This document shows, one piece after another, positions 35,001 through 43,078 of a DNA stretch of 43,143 bases. Each line of letters opens with the position of its first letter. The stretch's first letter is position 1. Source of the stretch: Chitinophaga pinensis (lineage in GTDB: Bacteria > Bacteroidota > Bacteroidia > Chitinophagales > Chitinophagaceae); contig CAMCHR010000011.1 in assembly GCA_945874755.1 (NCBI GenBank), forward strand, positions 1 through 43,143. The letters run 5' to 3'. A program made the translations under genes and the position numbers. A model generated the notes under the pieces. That model had not been told where the DNA came from. It saw nothing but the letters and a program-made list of their open reading frames with translations, and did no database searches.

Positions 35001-35156
35001 GTGAAGCCAAGATTAAGTACAGAGATTATTTCGTTCATTCCTAAAAAACAATACGATCTTACATTGATTGGAAAATCAAATATCATTCTCATTAACAATC
35101 AGGAGCAATTGGATCAATATAAGCGCGATAAGTCAAATTATAATTTTAAACCTTAA
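32004..35156 (+). CDS. porW: type IX secretion system protein PorW/SprE-like, TPR-rich
   Basis: 1050 residues: a signal peptide (1-32, ending IYAQ), then tetratricopeptide-type helical repeats across most of the length. It starts like SprE/PorW with YQNTVSQFNYLFHAEITLEE (a tract after the pattern tYN-lyn) and YVDDAYLLLAKTYLYHKNFDTA, and ends with a small alpha/beta domain (about 960-1040, YVQFTDQSHIVWIGPF). PorW/SprE is needed for type IX secretion and gliding in Bacteroidota, linking the PorKN ring to other parts. Known homologues are lipoproteins and shorter (about 600-870 residues). Here no lipobox cysteine follows the signal peptide. Assignment rests on pattern and context. It lies 10 bases before the PBP gene. 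Confidence 0.68.
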   Translation: MQQDTTYTQFKPFICLFAIAILFHIGSPIYAQDTTKSILDINNTKLIKKANQILDSNQKKINNFINKKIEKAKDGLNKKTNDLIDKTGFNEIDKPLPYERLLDKKYTLGRRAYQNTVSQFNYLFHAEITLEEIIQKARDINEDDYTELLPFYDYDLSITAKESIDSIIYRCNANIVLHDLRSNYVDDAYLLLAKTYLYHKNFDTAGSILQFINYSFYDKDDGADQPIGSNLNKTGKFSIASAENNRVWENKNIRNESMIWQARNYFEAGEINEGISLLQLLKTDIGFPSRLYPFLFEQLAYGYYLSGINDSAANYLIKGLDNAQDLLTKARWSFLIAQLFEKEQKIDLAYIWYKKAGAIVSNPVIAVYASIYMASIEANRGEKSWESLANALERMLKKDKYSAYADIVYYEMAQLALRNQAMSKANQWLIASIQKNEKNTKLKQKALVQLGALNYKMDQFSVAKIAYENLSDVLKTNPNYDQVTLRKKWIDKIVVLDELIAKEDSLQMIYSAPKDKQLQMLNDWQKRVSLNKSKQKNLLTDPNKKTDESVTLNRNNQNNNSGYSFSNAFANTTSKQAIKSDFYFDNPQNVSMGITNYIKKWGDRPNVDNWRRKTSILLLKSSSINANKDSAQNDTPLNATEIRIKDNTLPPLKDKADSISIELIETALDLMESKAIWNKNSLAIAKIFLYELDDFEKALPRYLAVIQNDIEPNGTESALLDLASHYLHIGQSTKSDSIILLITQQYPEGIYVQKKKAKENLDRIDKNSSEAYKTAYFLAQIGDWDQFSVQMEAAQAQFKGTKWNTPYQFLKVKMNAQQGKDSIAIVLLNELIEKNKSESIKARARNIITEINNRKTTEAYLAALKIEKPNKLVNANGDVLELTKSPVIALKNDNSLNSIGKTNNMAAVTVKKDSAQNLAVQNQIMFTNDSLEQHYIALQTMNVSAVFVKEIQNAFKDVHTEDFRKLNLAVTYVQFTDQSHIVWIGPFTNASDGLAYINKVKPRLSTEIISFIPKKQYDLTLIGKSNIILINNQEQLDQYKRDKSNYNFKP

Positions 35157-35166
35157 ATGGTAAAAA

Positions 35167-37617
35167 GTGAACCCAGAAAATAAAACAACCGCAAAAGAAA
35201 ATAAAAAAGGACCAAAAAATTGGGTAAGGCTATTTTGGAAATATTACCTAATTGCTGCAGGTATCTTTTTACTGTTCATCCTAATGCTCAATTTTGGATG
35301 GATTGGGGATATGCCCGATCTAGATGATATTGAAAACCCAACAGCCTCTTTAGCAAGTCAAGTATATGCTCAAGATGGTACGCCCATGGGTAAGTTTTAT
35401 TTAGAAGATAGAATTAGTGTGAAGTATAGAGATATTAGCCCCTATTTATTGCAAGCACTGGTTGCTACAGAAGATAAAAGATTTTACGACCATTACGGAA
35501 TTGATGGTGAAGGCTTGTTAAGAGCAGTTGCTTTTCTTGGAAGCCAAGGTGGTGCTTCTACCATCACTATGCAGACAGCAAAAAACTTATTTACGGATAA
35601 CTGGGGCACTAAAAACAAACTCTTAAGAATCATTCAAAAAATTAAGGAGAGTATCATTGCCATCAAATTAGAACGCAATTTCACCAAACAGGAAATCATC
35701 ACTTTGTATTTAAATACAGTTCCGTTTAGTGAAAATTTATTTGGCGTAAGCAATGCCTCAAGATCCTTTTTCCAAAAAGAACCGGATCGTTTAACAATCG
35801 AAGAAGCTGCTTTGTTAATTGGCATGATCAATGCCCCTACTAAATATAATCCCAACAGGAATCCTAAATTAGCCATTGAAAGAAGAAACTTGGTATTGAA
35901 CAGAATGGCTGGTCAAAAATACATAACCGAGGATCAAGCGACACAATTAAAAGCATTGCCATTGGTCACTAATTTTAAGAAGTTAGATGAAAACAATGGA
36001 TTAGGCCCCTACTTTAGAAGTTACCTTGGAGAGTATATGAAAAAATGGGCTAAGGAACATAAGAAAAACAATGGAGATGCTTATAACTTATACAGAGATG
36101 GTTTAAAAATATACACCACCATTAATCCGCGCATGCAATTGTATGCCGAAGAAGCTGTTGCAAGGCATATGGCCTACTTACAAAAAGAGTTTAATAAACA
36201 ATCCAATATCAAAACAGGTGCTGTTTGGAAAGACTTTAATAACCAATTAGAATTAGCCGTTAAACAAACCGATCGTTGGAGGAATTTAAAACGTGAGGAA
36301 ATGGAGGAGACTGACATCAGAAAAACATTCGATGAAGTTTTGCCAATGCGTGTTTTTGCATGGAATAAAAATAGGTTCATTGACACCATCATGACCCCAA
36401 TGGACTCATTAAAGTACCATAAACAAATGCTACAAACAGGTTTCTTAGCGGTAGACCCTTTTACCGGTGAAGTCAAAGCATGGGTGGGTGGGATTGATTT
36501 TAAGACATTCAAATATGACCACGTCAATATCAATACAAGAAGACAAGTAGGATCTACTATGAAGCCTTTATTGTATTCTTTAGCCATTGAAAAATCTGGC
36601 TTCACACCATTTAGTATTGTACAAGATCAACAACAAAATTTTGAAGGTTATGGCATGGTTCCCAATACACCAAAATCTTGTACAGGACAATCCATGCCAA
36701 TGGCGCAAGCACTAGCAGAATCTAGAAACTGTGCCACTGCGTATATCATGAAACAAATTAATGGAGATGGAAATGAAGCAGCAAAAGAACTGGTAGCCTA
36801 TTTAAAAAAATCCAATATTCAAGCAGAAATTCCAGCTTATCCTTCTATTGCATTAGGGGCTTGTGAGGTATCCTTGTTTGAAATGGTACAAGCCTATACA
36901 ATGTTCCCAGGTGGAGGTTACAATGCCCAACCTTTTTTCATCAATCGTATCGAAGATAAAAATGGCAATGTATTAGAAAGCTTCTCCCCACAAAGAAGAA
37001 AAGTGATAAGTGAATTAACTGCCTACTCTGTTGTAAGTATGATGGAGGGTGTGATTTCAAAAGGTACTGGTAGAAGTATGTATTCTTATGATATTGGAAC
37101 GCAGTCTGTAGCTGGTAAAACTGGAACGACCAATGACAATAGCGATTTATGGTTTATGGGATATACCCCACAAATACTTGCTGGGGCTTGGGTGGGCGCA
37201 GATGATCGTTACATTCGTTTTACAGATAATTATTTTGGACAAGGTGCGCATGGCTCCTTGCCTATTTGGGCCTATTTTATGAATAAGGTTGCAAATGATC
37301 CAGCATGCAATTTAGATAGAAACGCAAGTTTCGTGAAGCCTGATAATTTAAGTACCGACTTTAATGTCAATTTTGTAGGTAAGGATTCAAGTATTGATTT
37401 AACCCTTCCAGATATAGATGCAGAGGATATCGCAGCTGAATCTGATTATAGCTTACTATCTAATAATGAACCAACTCTAGTAACGCCTGTAAATAATGTT
37501 TCGACAACCCCAGCAGCTAATAAATCTACTCCAGCTAATAAACCAACAACAGAAGCCAAGCAAGCCACTACCCCTGCTAATAAGCCAAAAGCAGTCATGC
37601 CGAAGAAACAACAATAA
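35167..37617 (+). CDS. class A penicillin-binding protein (PBP1A-type)
   Basis: Bifunctional peptidoglycan glycosyltransferase/transpeptidase, 816 residues, anchored by one membrane helix (about 24-44). The GT51 domain has catalytic E102 in ATEDKRFYDHYG and GGASTITMQTAKNLF (128-142). The transpeptidase has S463-T-M-K466, the second motif S519-R-N521, and K651-T-G-T654. The C-terminal tail is low-complexity with PANKP/STPANK repeats. The GTG start is used because no in-frame ATG lies before the membrane helix; an out-of-frame ATG at 35157 gives only eight codons. Ten bases separate it from the PorW-like gene. Confidence 0.94.
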   Translation: MNPENKTTAKENKKGPKNWVRLFWKYYLIAAGIFLLFILMLNFGWIGDMPDLDDIENPTASLASQVYAQDGTPMGKFYLEDRISVKYRDISPYLLQALVATEDKRFYDHYGIDGEGLLRAVAFLGSQGGASTITMQTAKNLFTDNWGTKNKLLRIIQKIKESIIAIKLERNFTKQEIITLYLNTVPFSENLFGVSNASRSFFQKEPDRLTIEEAALLIGMINAPTKYNPNRNPKLAIERRNLVLNRMAGQKYITEDQATQLKALPLVTNFKKLDENNGLGPYFRSYLGEYMKKWAKEHKKNNGDAYNLYRDGLKIYTTINPRMQLYAEEAVARHMAYLQKEFNKQSNIKTGAVWKDFNNQLELAVKQTDRWRNLKREEMEETDIRKTFDEVLPMRVFAWNKNRFIDTIMTPMDSLKYHKQMLQTGFLAVDPFTGEVKAWVGGIDFKTFKYDHVNINTRRQVGSTMKPLLYSLAIEKSGFTPFSIVQDQQQNFEGYGMVPNTPKSCTGQSMPMAQALAESRNCATAYIMKQINGDGNEAAKELVAYLKKSNIQAEIPAYPSIALGACEVSLFEMVQAYTMFPGGGYNAQPFFINRIEDKNGNVLESFSPQRRKVISELTAYSVVSMMEGVISKGTGRSMYSYDIGTQSVAGKTGTTNDNSDLWFMGYTPQILAGAWVGADDRYIRFTDNYFGQGAHGSLPIWAYFMNKVANDPACNLDRNASFVKPDNLSTDFNVNFVGKDSSIDLTLPDIDAEDIAAESDYSLLSNNEPTLVTPVNNVSTTPAANKSTPANKPTTEAKQATTPANKPKAVMPKKQQ

Positions 37618-37691
37618 ATGAAGTTGAAAATTTGGAATAAGAAATTGCAATACCTAAAATGAATTGACTATAATACTGAATTACTTTTAGT

Positions 37692-38735
37692 CTAATCTTT
37701 TTGTTGCAATGCGTATTGCAAAGTAAAATGATGGTAACTATTTTTTTGAAAAAAACCTGTACCATATTGAAATTGAATTCTTTTATAGGGGAACCCAAAA
37801 CCAGCACTCAATCCATTTAAACTATTGGTTTGATTGGGAAGATTCAATTCGAATCTTCTTGCGAAGTGATATCCTAAGTCTAATTCAAAACTTTCCCCAA
37901 TAAATAATTGCGATCCCAATATAAGGTGGTTAAAAATATTTTGAAGTGAACCAGGTTTATTATACCCCTCTGCATTATAAAAATCAATATCATAATAGTT
38001 GTCCTTCCAAACAGATAACCTTTCTGCAGTCACCGAAAATTGTAAGGGTGCATTAGCTAATTTTTTGGACCAGCCAAGTATTAAATTCAAAGGCAATTCT
38101 TCCTTCACTTGAAAATGTTTTAATTGCGTACCTACATTTTGTAATAAAATACTCCATTGTGACAAATTATTTGGTGAAAGGTATCTCACACCCACATCCA
38201 TTGCAATACCATTGGATCTATATGGACCATAATTAGATTGTATGAATTTTATTTGTGTGCCAAAATGAAAATTTTCCAGATAGGTTTTTGCAATACCTAC
38301 CTGAATCGCATATTCATTGGGATTTATGCTCCCGTATTCATTTCCTAAAAAATCTGTTTGTACGATACTTCCATAGTCCATATAGTGCACGCCCCATCCT
38401 ATTACCCAATCAGATTTTAATTTATTTGCCCCATTTAAATCATACTGTTGAATACCCGCAAAATAAGGCTTCACACTTACTTGTAATTCACCATCTAATT
38501 TGGTTGATAATAAAGCGGGTTGCATCATGGCTAAACCAAGGTCATTTCCAATTGAACTAATATTAAGCCCACCTAAGCTTGTTGCTTTAGCAGAATAAGG
38601 CAATTTTAAAAACTGGTAGACCGCATTCCCAGCTGTAGACTGCGCAAAAAGGGCATTGCCTCCTATAAACCAACTGCTATTAAAATAGCAGACAATAAAA
38701 AACCCTAGCTTGTAGATGAATTGTATACCACGCAT
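37692..38735 (-). CDS. porQ: type IX secretion system protein PorQ
   Basis: 347 residues: a signal peptide (about 1-32, ending FAQ) and an outer-membrane beta-barrel of the PorV/PorQ (FadL-like) type. The mature start AVYQFLKLPYSAKATSLGGLNIS (about 38-60) and the following NDLGLAMMQPALL are hallmarks of PorQ. PorQ belongs to the attachment complex with PorU, PorV and PorZ that processes and anchors type IX cargo on the cell surface. It is convergent with the PBP gene and follows lon by 34 bases on the same strand. Its start codon lies in the loop of a terminator-like hairpin. Confidence 0.85.
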   Translation of the reverse strand: MRGIQFIYKLGFFIVCYFNSSWFIGGNALFAQSTAGNAVYQFLKLPYSAKATSLGGLNISSIGNDLGLAMMQPALLSTKLDGELQVSVKPYFAGIQQYDLNGANKLKSDWVIGWGVHYMDYGSIVQTDFLGNEYGSINPNEYAIQVGIAKTYLENFHFGTQIKFIQSNYGPYRSNGIAMDVGVRYLSPNNLSQWSILLQNVGTQLKHFQVKEELPLNLILGWSKKLANAPLQFSVTAERLSVWKDNYYDIDFYNAEGYNKPGSLQNIFNHLILGSQLFIGESFELDLGYHFARRFELNLPNQTNSLNGLSAGFGFPYKRIQFQYGTGFFQKNSYHHFTLQYALQQKD

Positions 38736-38753
38736 GCAACAAAGCTAGGGTTT
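38700..38753 (-). terminator. terminator-like hairpin enclosing the porQ start codon
   Basis: 12-bp perfect stem AAACCCTAGCTT/AAGCTAGGGTTT (38700-38711 with 38742-38753), followed on the minus strand by T-rich TTTTTTATTG. It begins 16 bases after the lon stop, so it reads as the lon terminator. Its 30-base loop contains the porQ ATG (38735-38733) and its 3' arm is porQ codons 9-12 (K-L-G-F). Confidence 0.7.
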
Positions 38754-38769
38754 GGAATTTAAAAATCAA

Positions 38770-41217
38770 CTAAACAAGGGCTAAATCTAGCACCTGTTGC
38801 ATATTTTTCACATAATAGAACTTGACACCTTTAATAAAAGCTTGGTCAATTTCATTTACATCTTTTTCATTTTGCCAACAAAGAATAATTTCTTTCATGC
38901 CAGCTCTTTTAGCAGCTAAGATTTTTTCTTTAATTCCTCCTACTGGTAAAACCTGGCCTCTTAGTGTGATCTCCCCAGTCATAGCTAAGAATGGCTTCAC
39001 TTTCCTACCTGTATAGGCAGAACTTAAAGCGGTTAAAATGGTGATGCCCGCACTAGGACCATCCTTAGGAACCGCACCTTCAGGCACGTGCATGTGGACA
39101 GACTTTGTAGTAAAAAGTGTTGGGTCAACCCCAATTTTTTTTGCATTGGCTTGTAAATAGGTCATTGCTGTTGTAGCACTTTCTTTCATCACATTACCCA
39201 AATTACCAGTCAATTTTAATTCCCCTTTCCCATCTGAAAGCAAAATTTCAATGAACAAAATATCACCACCCACATAAGTCCAAGCTAACCCTACTGCTAC
39301 ACCTGGCATATTCACTGTTTTATAAATCTCATTGCTATACCTAGGTTGCCCTAAAATTTTAAGCAAGTCTAATTTACTTACAGTTGGCTTAACTTTTTGT
39401 TTATACGCAATTTGTTTTGCTTGGTAGCGCATGATCGAAGCCAATTGACGATCCAATTCACGAACACCACTTTCTCTTGTATAATCCTCAATCACTTTTT
39501 CCAACACATTATCTTGTATTTTGAAATTGTATTTCTCTAGACCATGTAATGCTCTTTGTTTAGGGAATAAATGTCTTTTAGCAATTTCAACTTTTTCCTC
39601 TACTGCATAACCACTTAGGTCGATGATTTCTAAGCGATCTCTTAAAGCAGGCTGAATTTGACTGATATCATTTGCTGTTGCAATGAACAAGGTCTTACTT
39701 AAATCATATTCAGACTCTAAGTAATTGTCATAAAAACTATGATTTTGTTCTGGATCCAACACCTCTAGTAAAGCAGAAGATGGATCTCCTCTTTGATCTT
39801 TACCTATTTTATCTATCTCATCCAAAATCATGACAGGGTTAGATGTCTTTACCTTACGAATGCTTTGAATGATTCTTCCAGGCATCGCCCCAATATAGGT
39901 TTTACGATGCCCTCTAATTTCACTTTCATCATGAAGACCACCTAAACTTACACGGGTATATTTTCTGCCAATGGCATGTGCAATGGACCTGCCTAAAGAT
40001 GTTTTTCCAATCCCTGGAGGACCTAAGAAACATAGAATAGGACTCTTCATATCTCCCTTCAATTTTAATACAGCTAGGTATTCTAAAATACGATTTTTAA
40101 TTTTACCCATGCCATAATGATCATCATCTAATACTTTCTTAGCGTGTTTCAAATCATAGTTGTCATCTGTATATTCATCCCAAGGAAGGTCTAATAATAA
40201 ATCAAGGTGATTGTATACCACAGAATAATCTGGTGTGCTTGGATGCATACGCTCCAATTTTTCTAGCCCATTCTGAAATAATTTCTTAGCAGCCTCCGGC
40301 CATTTTTTATGTTCTGCCTTCTTTTTCATTTCAGCCACCTCGCGTTCGTTAGGATCACCTCCTAACTCATCCTTGATACTCTTAAGTTGTTGTTGTAAAA
40401 AATAATCTCTTTGTTGTTTGTCAATTTCTGTTCTGGTCTTATTGGCTACTTTATTCTTTAGCTCTACAAATTGTAATTCTTTTTGTAAGTACTCCACCAA
40501 TTTTTCTGCTTTCTCCTTCACGCCATTGATTTCTAATAAGCCTTGCTTTTCTTGTAATTCAATATTGAGGTTGCTACCAACAAAATTGACTAAGAAAAGA
40601 GGGCTTTCAATATTTTTTAAAATCATGGTAGCCTCTGAAGGAAAATTAGGAGACAACTGAATGATCTGTGCAGCTAGATCTTTTATGGTAGACAACAAAG
40701 CTTCAAAATGGGTATCGTCTTTTTGTACAGGTGTATCATTAATTAACTTTACTTTCCCTTTGAAAAAAGGATCTTCCTCTACCATCTCCAATAACTCAAA
40801 ACGTTTTTTACCTTGAATGATAATGGTGGTCCCTCCGTCTTGCATCTTGATCATTTTAATGATCTTTGCCACGGTACCTATCGCACATAAATCTGCTGGA
40901 TTTGGATCTTCTACATTCCCATCTTTTTGCGCAAGCACGCCTACTAATTTATCTTTAGCATAAGCTGCTTTCACTGCTTGTATGCTCTTATCTCTTCCTA
41001 CTGTAATCGGAATGACTACCCCAGGAAACAATACGGTGTTTCTTAAAGGTAGGATTGGGATCATTTCTTCTATAACAAGCGGCGGTTCATTTTCCATATC
41101 CTGCTCGTTAAAAGTGAATAAGGGGATGAATTCGTTGTCTTCTTCTGTTTTAAATAAAAATTGTTTATCCAATGTCTTAAGTTTTATAATTCTAGTCAAA
41201 ATGACATAAACCTTCAT
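38770..41217 (-). CDS. lon: ATP-dependent protease Lon
   Basis: Cytosolic AAA+ serine protease that degrades damaged and regulatory proteins. 815 residues from ATG 41217: the LON substrate-binding domain begins at [19 protein letters not shown] (about 53-71), Walker [10 protein letters not shown] is at 399-407, and the catalytic dyad is S722 (DGPSAGIT) and K765 ([11 protein letters not shown]). The frame is open to an ATG at 41268, but the added residues are unlike Lon N termini and a possible -7 box (TATATATG, 41249-41242) lies inside them, so 41217 is preferred; a TTG at 41172 is another option. Downstream is porQ behind a hairpin. Confidence 0.97.
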   Translation of the reverse strand: MKVYVILTRIIKLKTLDKQFLFKTEEDNEFIPLFTFNEQDMENEPPLVIEEMIPILPLRNTVLFPGVVIPITVGRDKSIQAVKAAYAKDKLVGVLAQKDGNVEDPNPADLCAIGTVAKIIKMIKMQDGGTTIIIQGKKRFELLEMVEEDPFFKGKVKLINDTPVQKDDTHFEALLSTIKDLAAQIIQLSPNFPSEATMILKNIESPLFLVNFVGSNLNIELQEKQGLLEINGVKEKAEKLVEYLQKELQFVELKNKVANKTRTEIDKQQRDYFLQQQLKSIKDELGGDPNEREVAEMKKKAEHKKWPEAAKKLFQNGLEKLERMHPSTPDYSVVYNHLDLLLDLPWDEYTDDNYDLKHAKKVLDDDHYGMGKIKNRILEYLAVLKLKGDMKSPILCFLGPPGIGKTSLGRSIAHAIGRKYTRVSLGGLHDESEIRGHRKTYIGAMPGRIIQSIRKVKTSNPVMILDEIDKIGKDQRGDPSSALLEVLDPEQNHSFYDNYLESEYDLSKTLFIATANDISQIQPALRDRLEIIDLSGYAVEEKVEIAKRHLFPKQRALHGLEKYNFKIQDNVLEKVIEDYTRESGVRELDRQLASIMRYQAKQIAYKQKVKPTVSKLDLLKILGQPRYSNEIYKTVNMPGVAVGLAWTYVGGDILFIEILLSDGKGELKLTGNLGNVMKESATTAMTYLQANAKKIGVDPTLFTTKSVHMHVPEGAVPKDGPSAGITILTALSSAYTGRKVKPFLAMTGEITLRGQVLPVGGIKEKILAAKRAGMKEIILCWQNEKDVNEIDQAFIKGVKFYYVKNMQQVLDLALV

Positions 41218-41314
41218 TGATGAATAGGCTATATCCGTCTGCATATATATAGGCAATATTGGTGCCAAAAGGAATCAAATGTATGAAACCGCCTTCAGTT
41301 AGGCACAAAAAAAA

Positions 41315-41338
41315 TCCTTTCCGAAATTTCGGAAAGGA
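41315..41338 (-). terminator. rho-independent terminator of the small lipoprotein gene
   Basis: A perfect 24-bp palindrome (TCCTTTCCGAAA and its complement, 41315-41326 with 41327-41338; about 10 bp plus a 4-base loop when folded) followed on the minus strand by TTTTTTTTG. A second palindrome, CTTCTTGCAAGAAG (41340-41353), lies just before it. Confidence 0.88.
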
Positions 41339-41374
41339 CCTTCTTGCAAGAAGTTATTTAAAAAACTTCTAGAA

Positions 41375-41548
41375 CTACTTAGTAGCAGCAGAATCAGTAG
41401 CAGTTGAATCAGTTGCAACAGCAGCAGAATCAACAGCAACAGCAGCTGTATCAATAGTTGCAGCAGCAGAATCAGTTGTAGCTTCAGTAGAAGCACCACC
41501 ACATGCAGTTAAAGCAGCGATAGCGAAGATTGCGAATACTTTTTTCAT
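41375..41548 (-). CDS. small 57-residue lipoprotein, Ala/Thr/Asp/Ser-rich
   Basis: A short gene on the minus strand: MKKVFAIFAIAALTAC is a typical lipoprotein signal with lipobox LTAC and lipidated C16, followed by GGASTE and a low-complexity chain built of repeated ATDSAA/VDSAAVA units ending in AATK. The mature part is only about 42 residues with no fold-forming core. It is flanked by a good promoter (41586-41617) and a strong terminator, which supports a real, probably well-expressed monocistronic gene. Function unknown; such small acidic lipoproteins occur in Bacteroidota. Its other frames yield a long Leu-rich reading frame that is an artefact of the GCA/GCT repeats. Confidence 0.85.
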   Translation of the reverse strand: MKKVFAIFAIAALTACGGASTEATTDSAAATIDTAAVAVDSAAVATDSTATDSAATK

Positions 41549-41585
41549 TTTTAATGTTTTAAGTTTAGTATAAAAAATACGAGAA

Positions 41586-41617
41586 CGAAGATAGGGTTTA
41601 ACAATTCATTTGCCAAA
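41586..41617 (-). promoter_or_regulatory. promoter of the small lipoprotein gene, TTTG-N20-TATCTTCG
   Basis: Minus-strand TTTG (41617-41614), exactly 20 bases, then TATCTTCG (41593-41586), one base off the -7 consensus. The predicted leader is about 32 bases. Confidence 0.65.
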
Positions 41618-41681
41618 ATTTAACTAATTAAATTCATGTTATTTTATAATTAACCCCAAATTCATAGTTTCTTTAACCTAA

Positions 41682-43001
41682 CTACTTCTTTCTGAAGTAG
41701 ATACGTACTGGCACACCCGTAAAATTGAAATTAGCCCTCACCTGGTTTTCCAAGTAATTTCTGTAAGGCGTCTTTACGTCATCAGGGAAATTAGTGAAAA
41801 AAGCAAAACTTGGCACTCGGGTAGGTAACTGCTGTACAAATTTGATTTTGATTACGTGTCCTCTAACTACAGGCGCCTGGTATTTCTCAATCGCCTTTAA
41901 CATGATATCATTCAACTTAGAGGTTGGAATTTTACGATGTTTATTCTCATATACATCCAATGCCAGCTCAATCGCTTTAAAAATACGGGTTTTTTCTACT
42001 GCTGAAATAAATAGAATCGGCACATCTGTAAAAGGTGCCAGTTTGTCTTTTAGCCTTTTTTCGTAGTCTCTAGCTGTATTGGTTTCCTTTGGCACTAAAT
42101 CCCATTTATTCACTAAAAACACAATGCCCTTCCCCTTTTTAGCAGCAAGGCTAAATATGCTTAGATCCTGCGCTGTGATACCCTTTACTGCGTCTATCAC
42201 CATCAAACATACATCTGCTTCATCCATGGCTTTGATCGCACGAATCACAGAATAGAACTCTAGATCGTCTTTTTCCTTATTCTTTCTTCTGATTCCAGCA
42301 GTATCAATCAAAATAAACTCCTTTTGGAACATATTATAATGCGTATGGATGGTATCCCTGGTAGTTCCAGCGATATCACTCACAATGGTTCTTTCTTGAC
42401 CTATAAAGGCATTCAGTAAGGATGACTTGCCCACGTTTGGTTGGCCTATAATGGCAATTTTAGGCACGTTGTCTGCTGCTTCCAATTCTTCGTCTGTTGG
42501 TTGCACTTCTGTAATAAATGCAGTCACCGCATCCAATAAATCCCCAGTGCCACTTCCAGAGATAGAACTCACAAAATAGTTATGCTCAAAGCCCATGCTA
42601 TAAAACTCAGTTGCGTCTAATGCCCTGTTTGAATTGTCCACCTTATTGGCAACTACTAATACTGGTTTGGTCGTTCTTCTTAACATATCTGCCATGGCAG
42701 CATCTAAATCGGTCATACCCACCGCTGCGTCCACCATAAAGATGATACAATTGGCTTCGTCAATGGCGATTCTTACTTGCTTTCTGATTTCCGTCTCAAA
42801 CATATCACTTGAATCAGGCACAAAACCACCTGTATCAATTACATTGAAATTCTTACCATTCCATTCTGTCACACCATATTGACGGTCTCTGGTTACACCA
42901 CTTATATCATCTACAATGGCCTTACGCTCTTCTAAAAAGCGATTGAACAGTGTGCTTTTCCCAACATTGGGCCTTCCTACTATAGCGACTGTAAAACTCA
43001 T
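41682..43001 (-). CDS. der: ribosome-assembly GTPase Der (EngA)
   Basis: Tandem-GTPase that helps mature the 50S ribosomal subunit. 439 residues. G domain 1 has GRPNVGKST (9-17), DTGG (56-59) and NKVD (119-122); G domain 2 has GQPNVGKSS (186-194), DTAG (233-236) and NKWD (298-301); a KH-like domain (about 350-439) follows, ending in VPVRIYFRKK. ATG start. It lies 77 AT-rich bases after the era 3' end on the same strand, a pairing of two ribosome-assembly GTPases. Confidence 0.98.
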   Translation of the reverse strand: MSFTVAIVGRPNVGKSTLFNRFLEERKAIVDDISGVTRDRQYGVTEWNGKNFNVIDTGGFVPDSSDMFETEIRKQVRIAIDEANCIIFMVDAAVGMTDLDAAMADMLRRTTKPVLVVANKVDNSNRALDATEFYSMGFEHNYFVSSISGSGTGDLLDAVTAFITEVQPTDEELEAADNVPKIAIIGQPNVGKSSLLNAFIGQERTIVSDIAGTTRDTIHTHYNMFQKEFILIDTAGIRRKNKEKDDLEFYSVIRAIKAMDEADVCLMVIDAVKGITAQDLSIFSLAAKKGKGIVFLVNKWDLVPKETNTARDYEKRLKDKLAPFTDVPILFISAVEKTRIFKAIELALDVYENKHRKIPTSKLNDIMLKAIEKYQAPVVRGHVIKIKFVQQLPTRVPSFAFFTNFPDDVKTPYRNYLENQVRANFNFTGVPVRIYFRKK

Positions 43002-43047
43002 AAAAATTAAATTTAATAATCAAATAAACTATTTTAAAATACTTTAT

Positions 43048-43069
43048 TATAATAACTTATGTTATTATA
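43048..43069 (-). terminator. AT-rich hairpin between era and der
   Basis: A 9-bp stem (TATAATAAC/GTTATTATA, 43048-43056 with 43061-43069) with a 4-base loop, ten bases after the era stop. It has no GC core and only a poor T-run, so terminator function is uncertain. Confidence 0.3.
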
Positions 43070-43078
43070 TATAAAATA

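Noticed and set aside
35157-35183. Eight-codon ATG frame just before the PBP gene
   Set aside because: It overlaps the GTG start out of frame and is too short to support as a gene; a leader-peptide role is possible but has no evidence.
41218-41268. Upstream ATG for lon at 41268
   Set aside because: The extra 17 residues have no likeness to Lon N termini, and a candidate -7 box lies within them.
41299-41502. Leucine-rich 67-codon reading frame on the minus strand
   Set aside because: It is the wrong frame of the GCT/GCA-type repeats in the small lipoprotein gene and runs through its terminator; the true frame has a lipoprotein signal.
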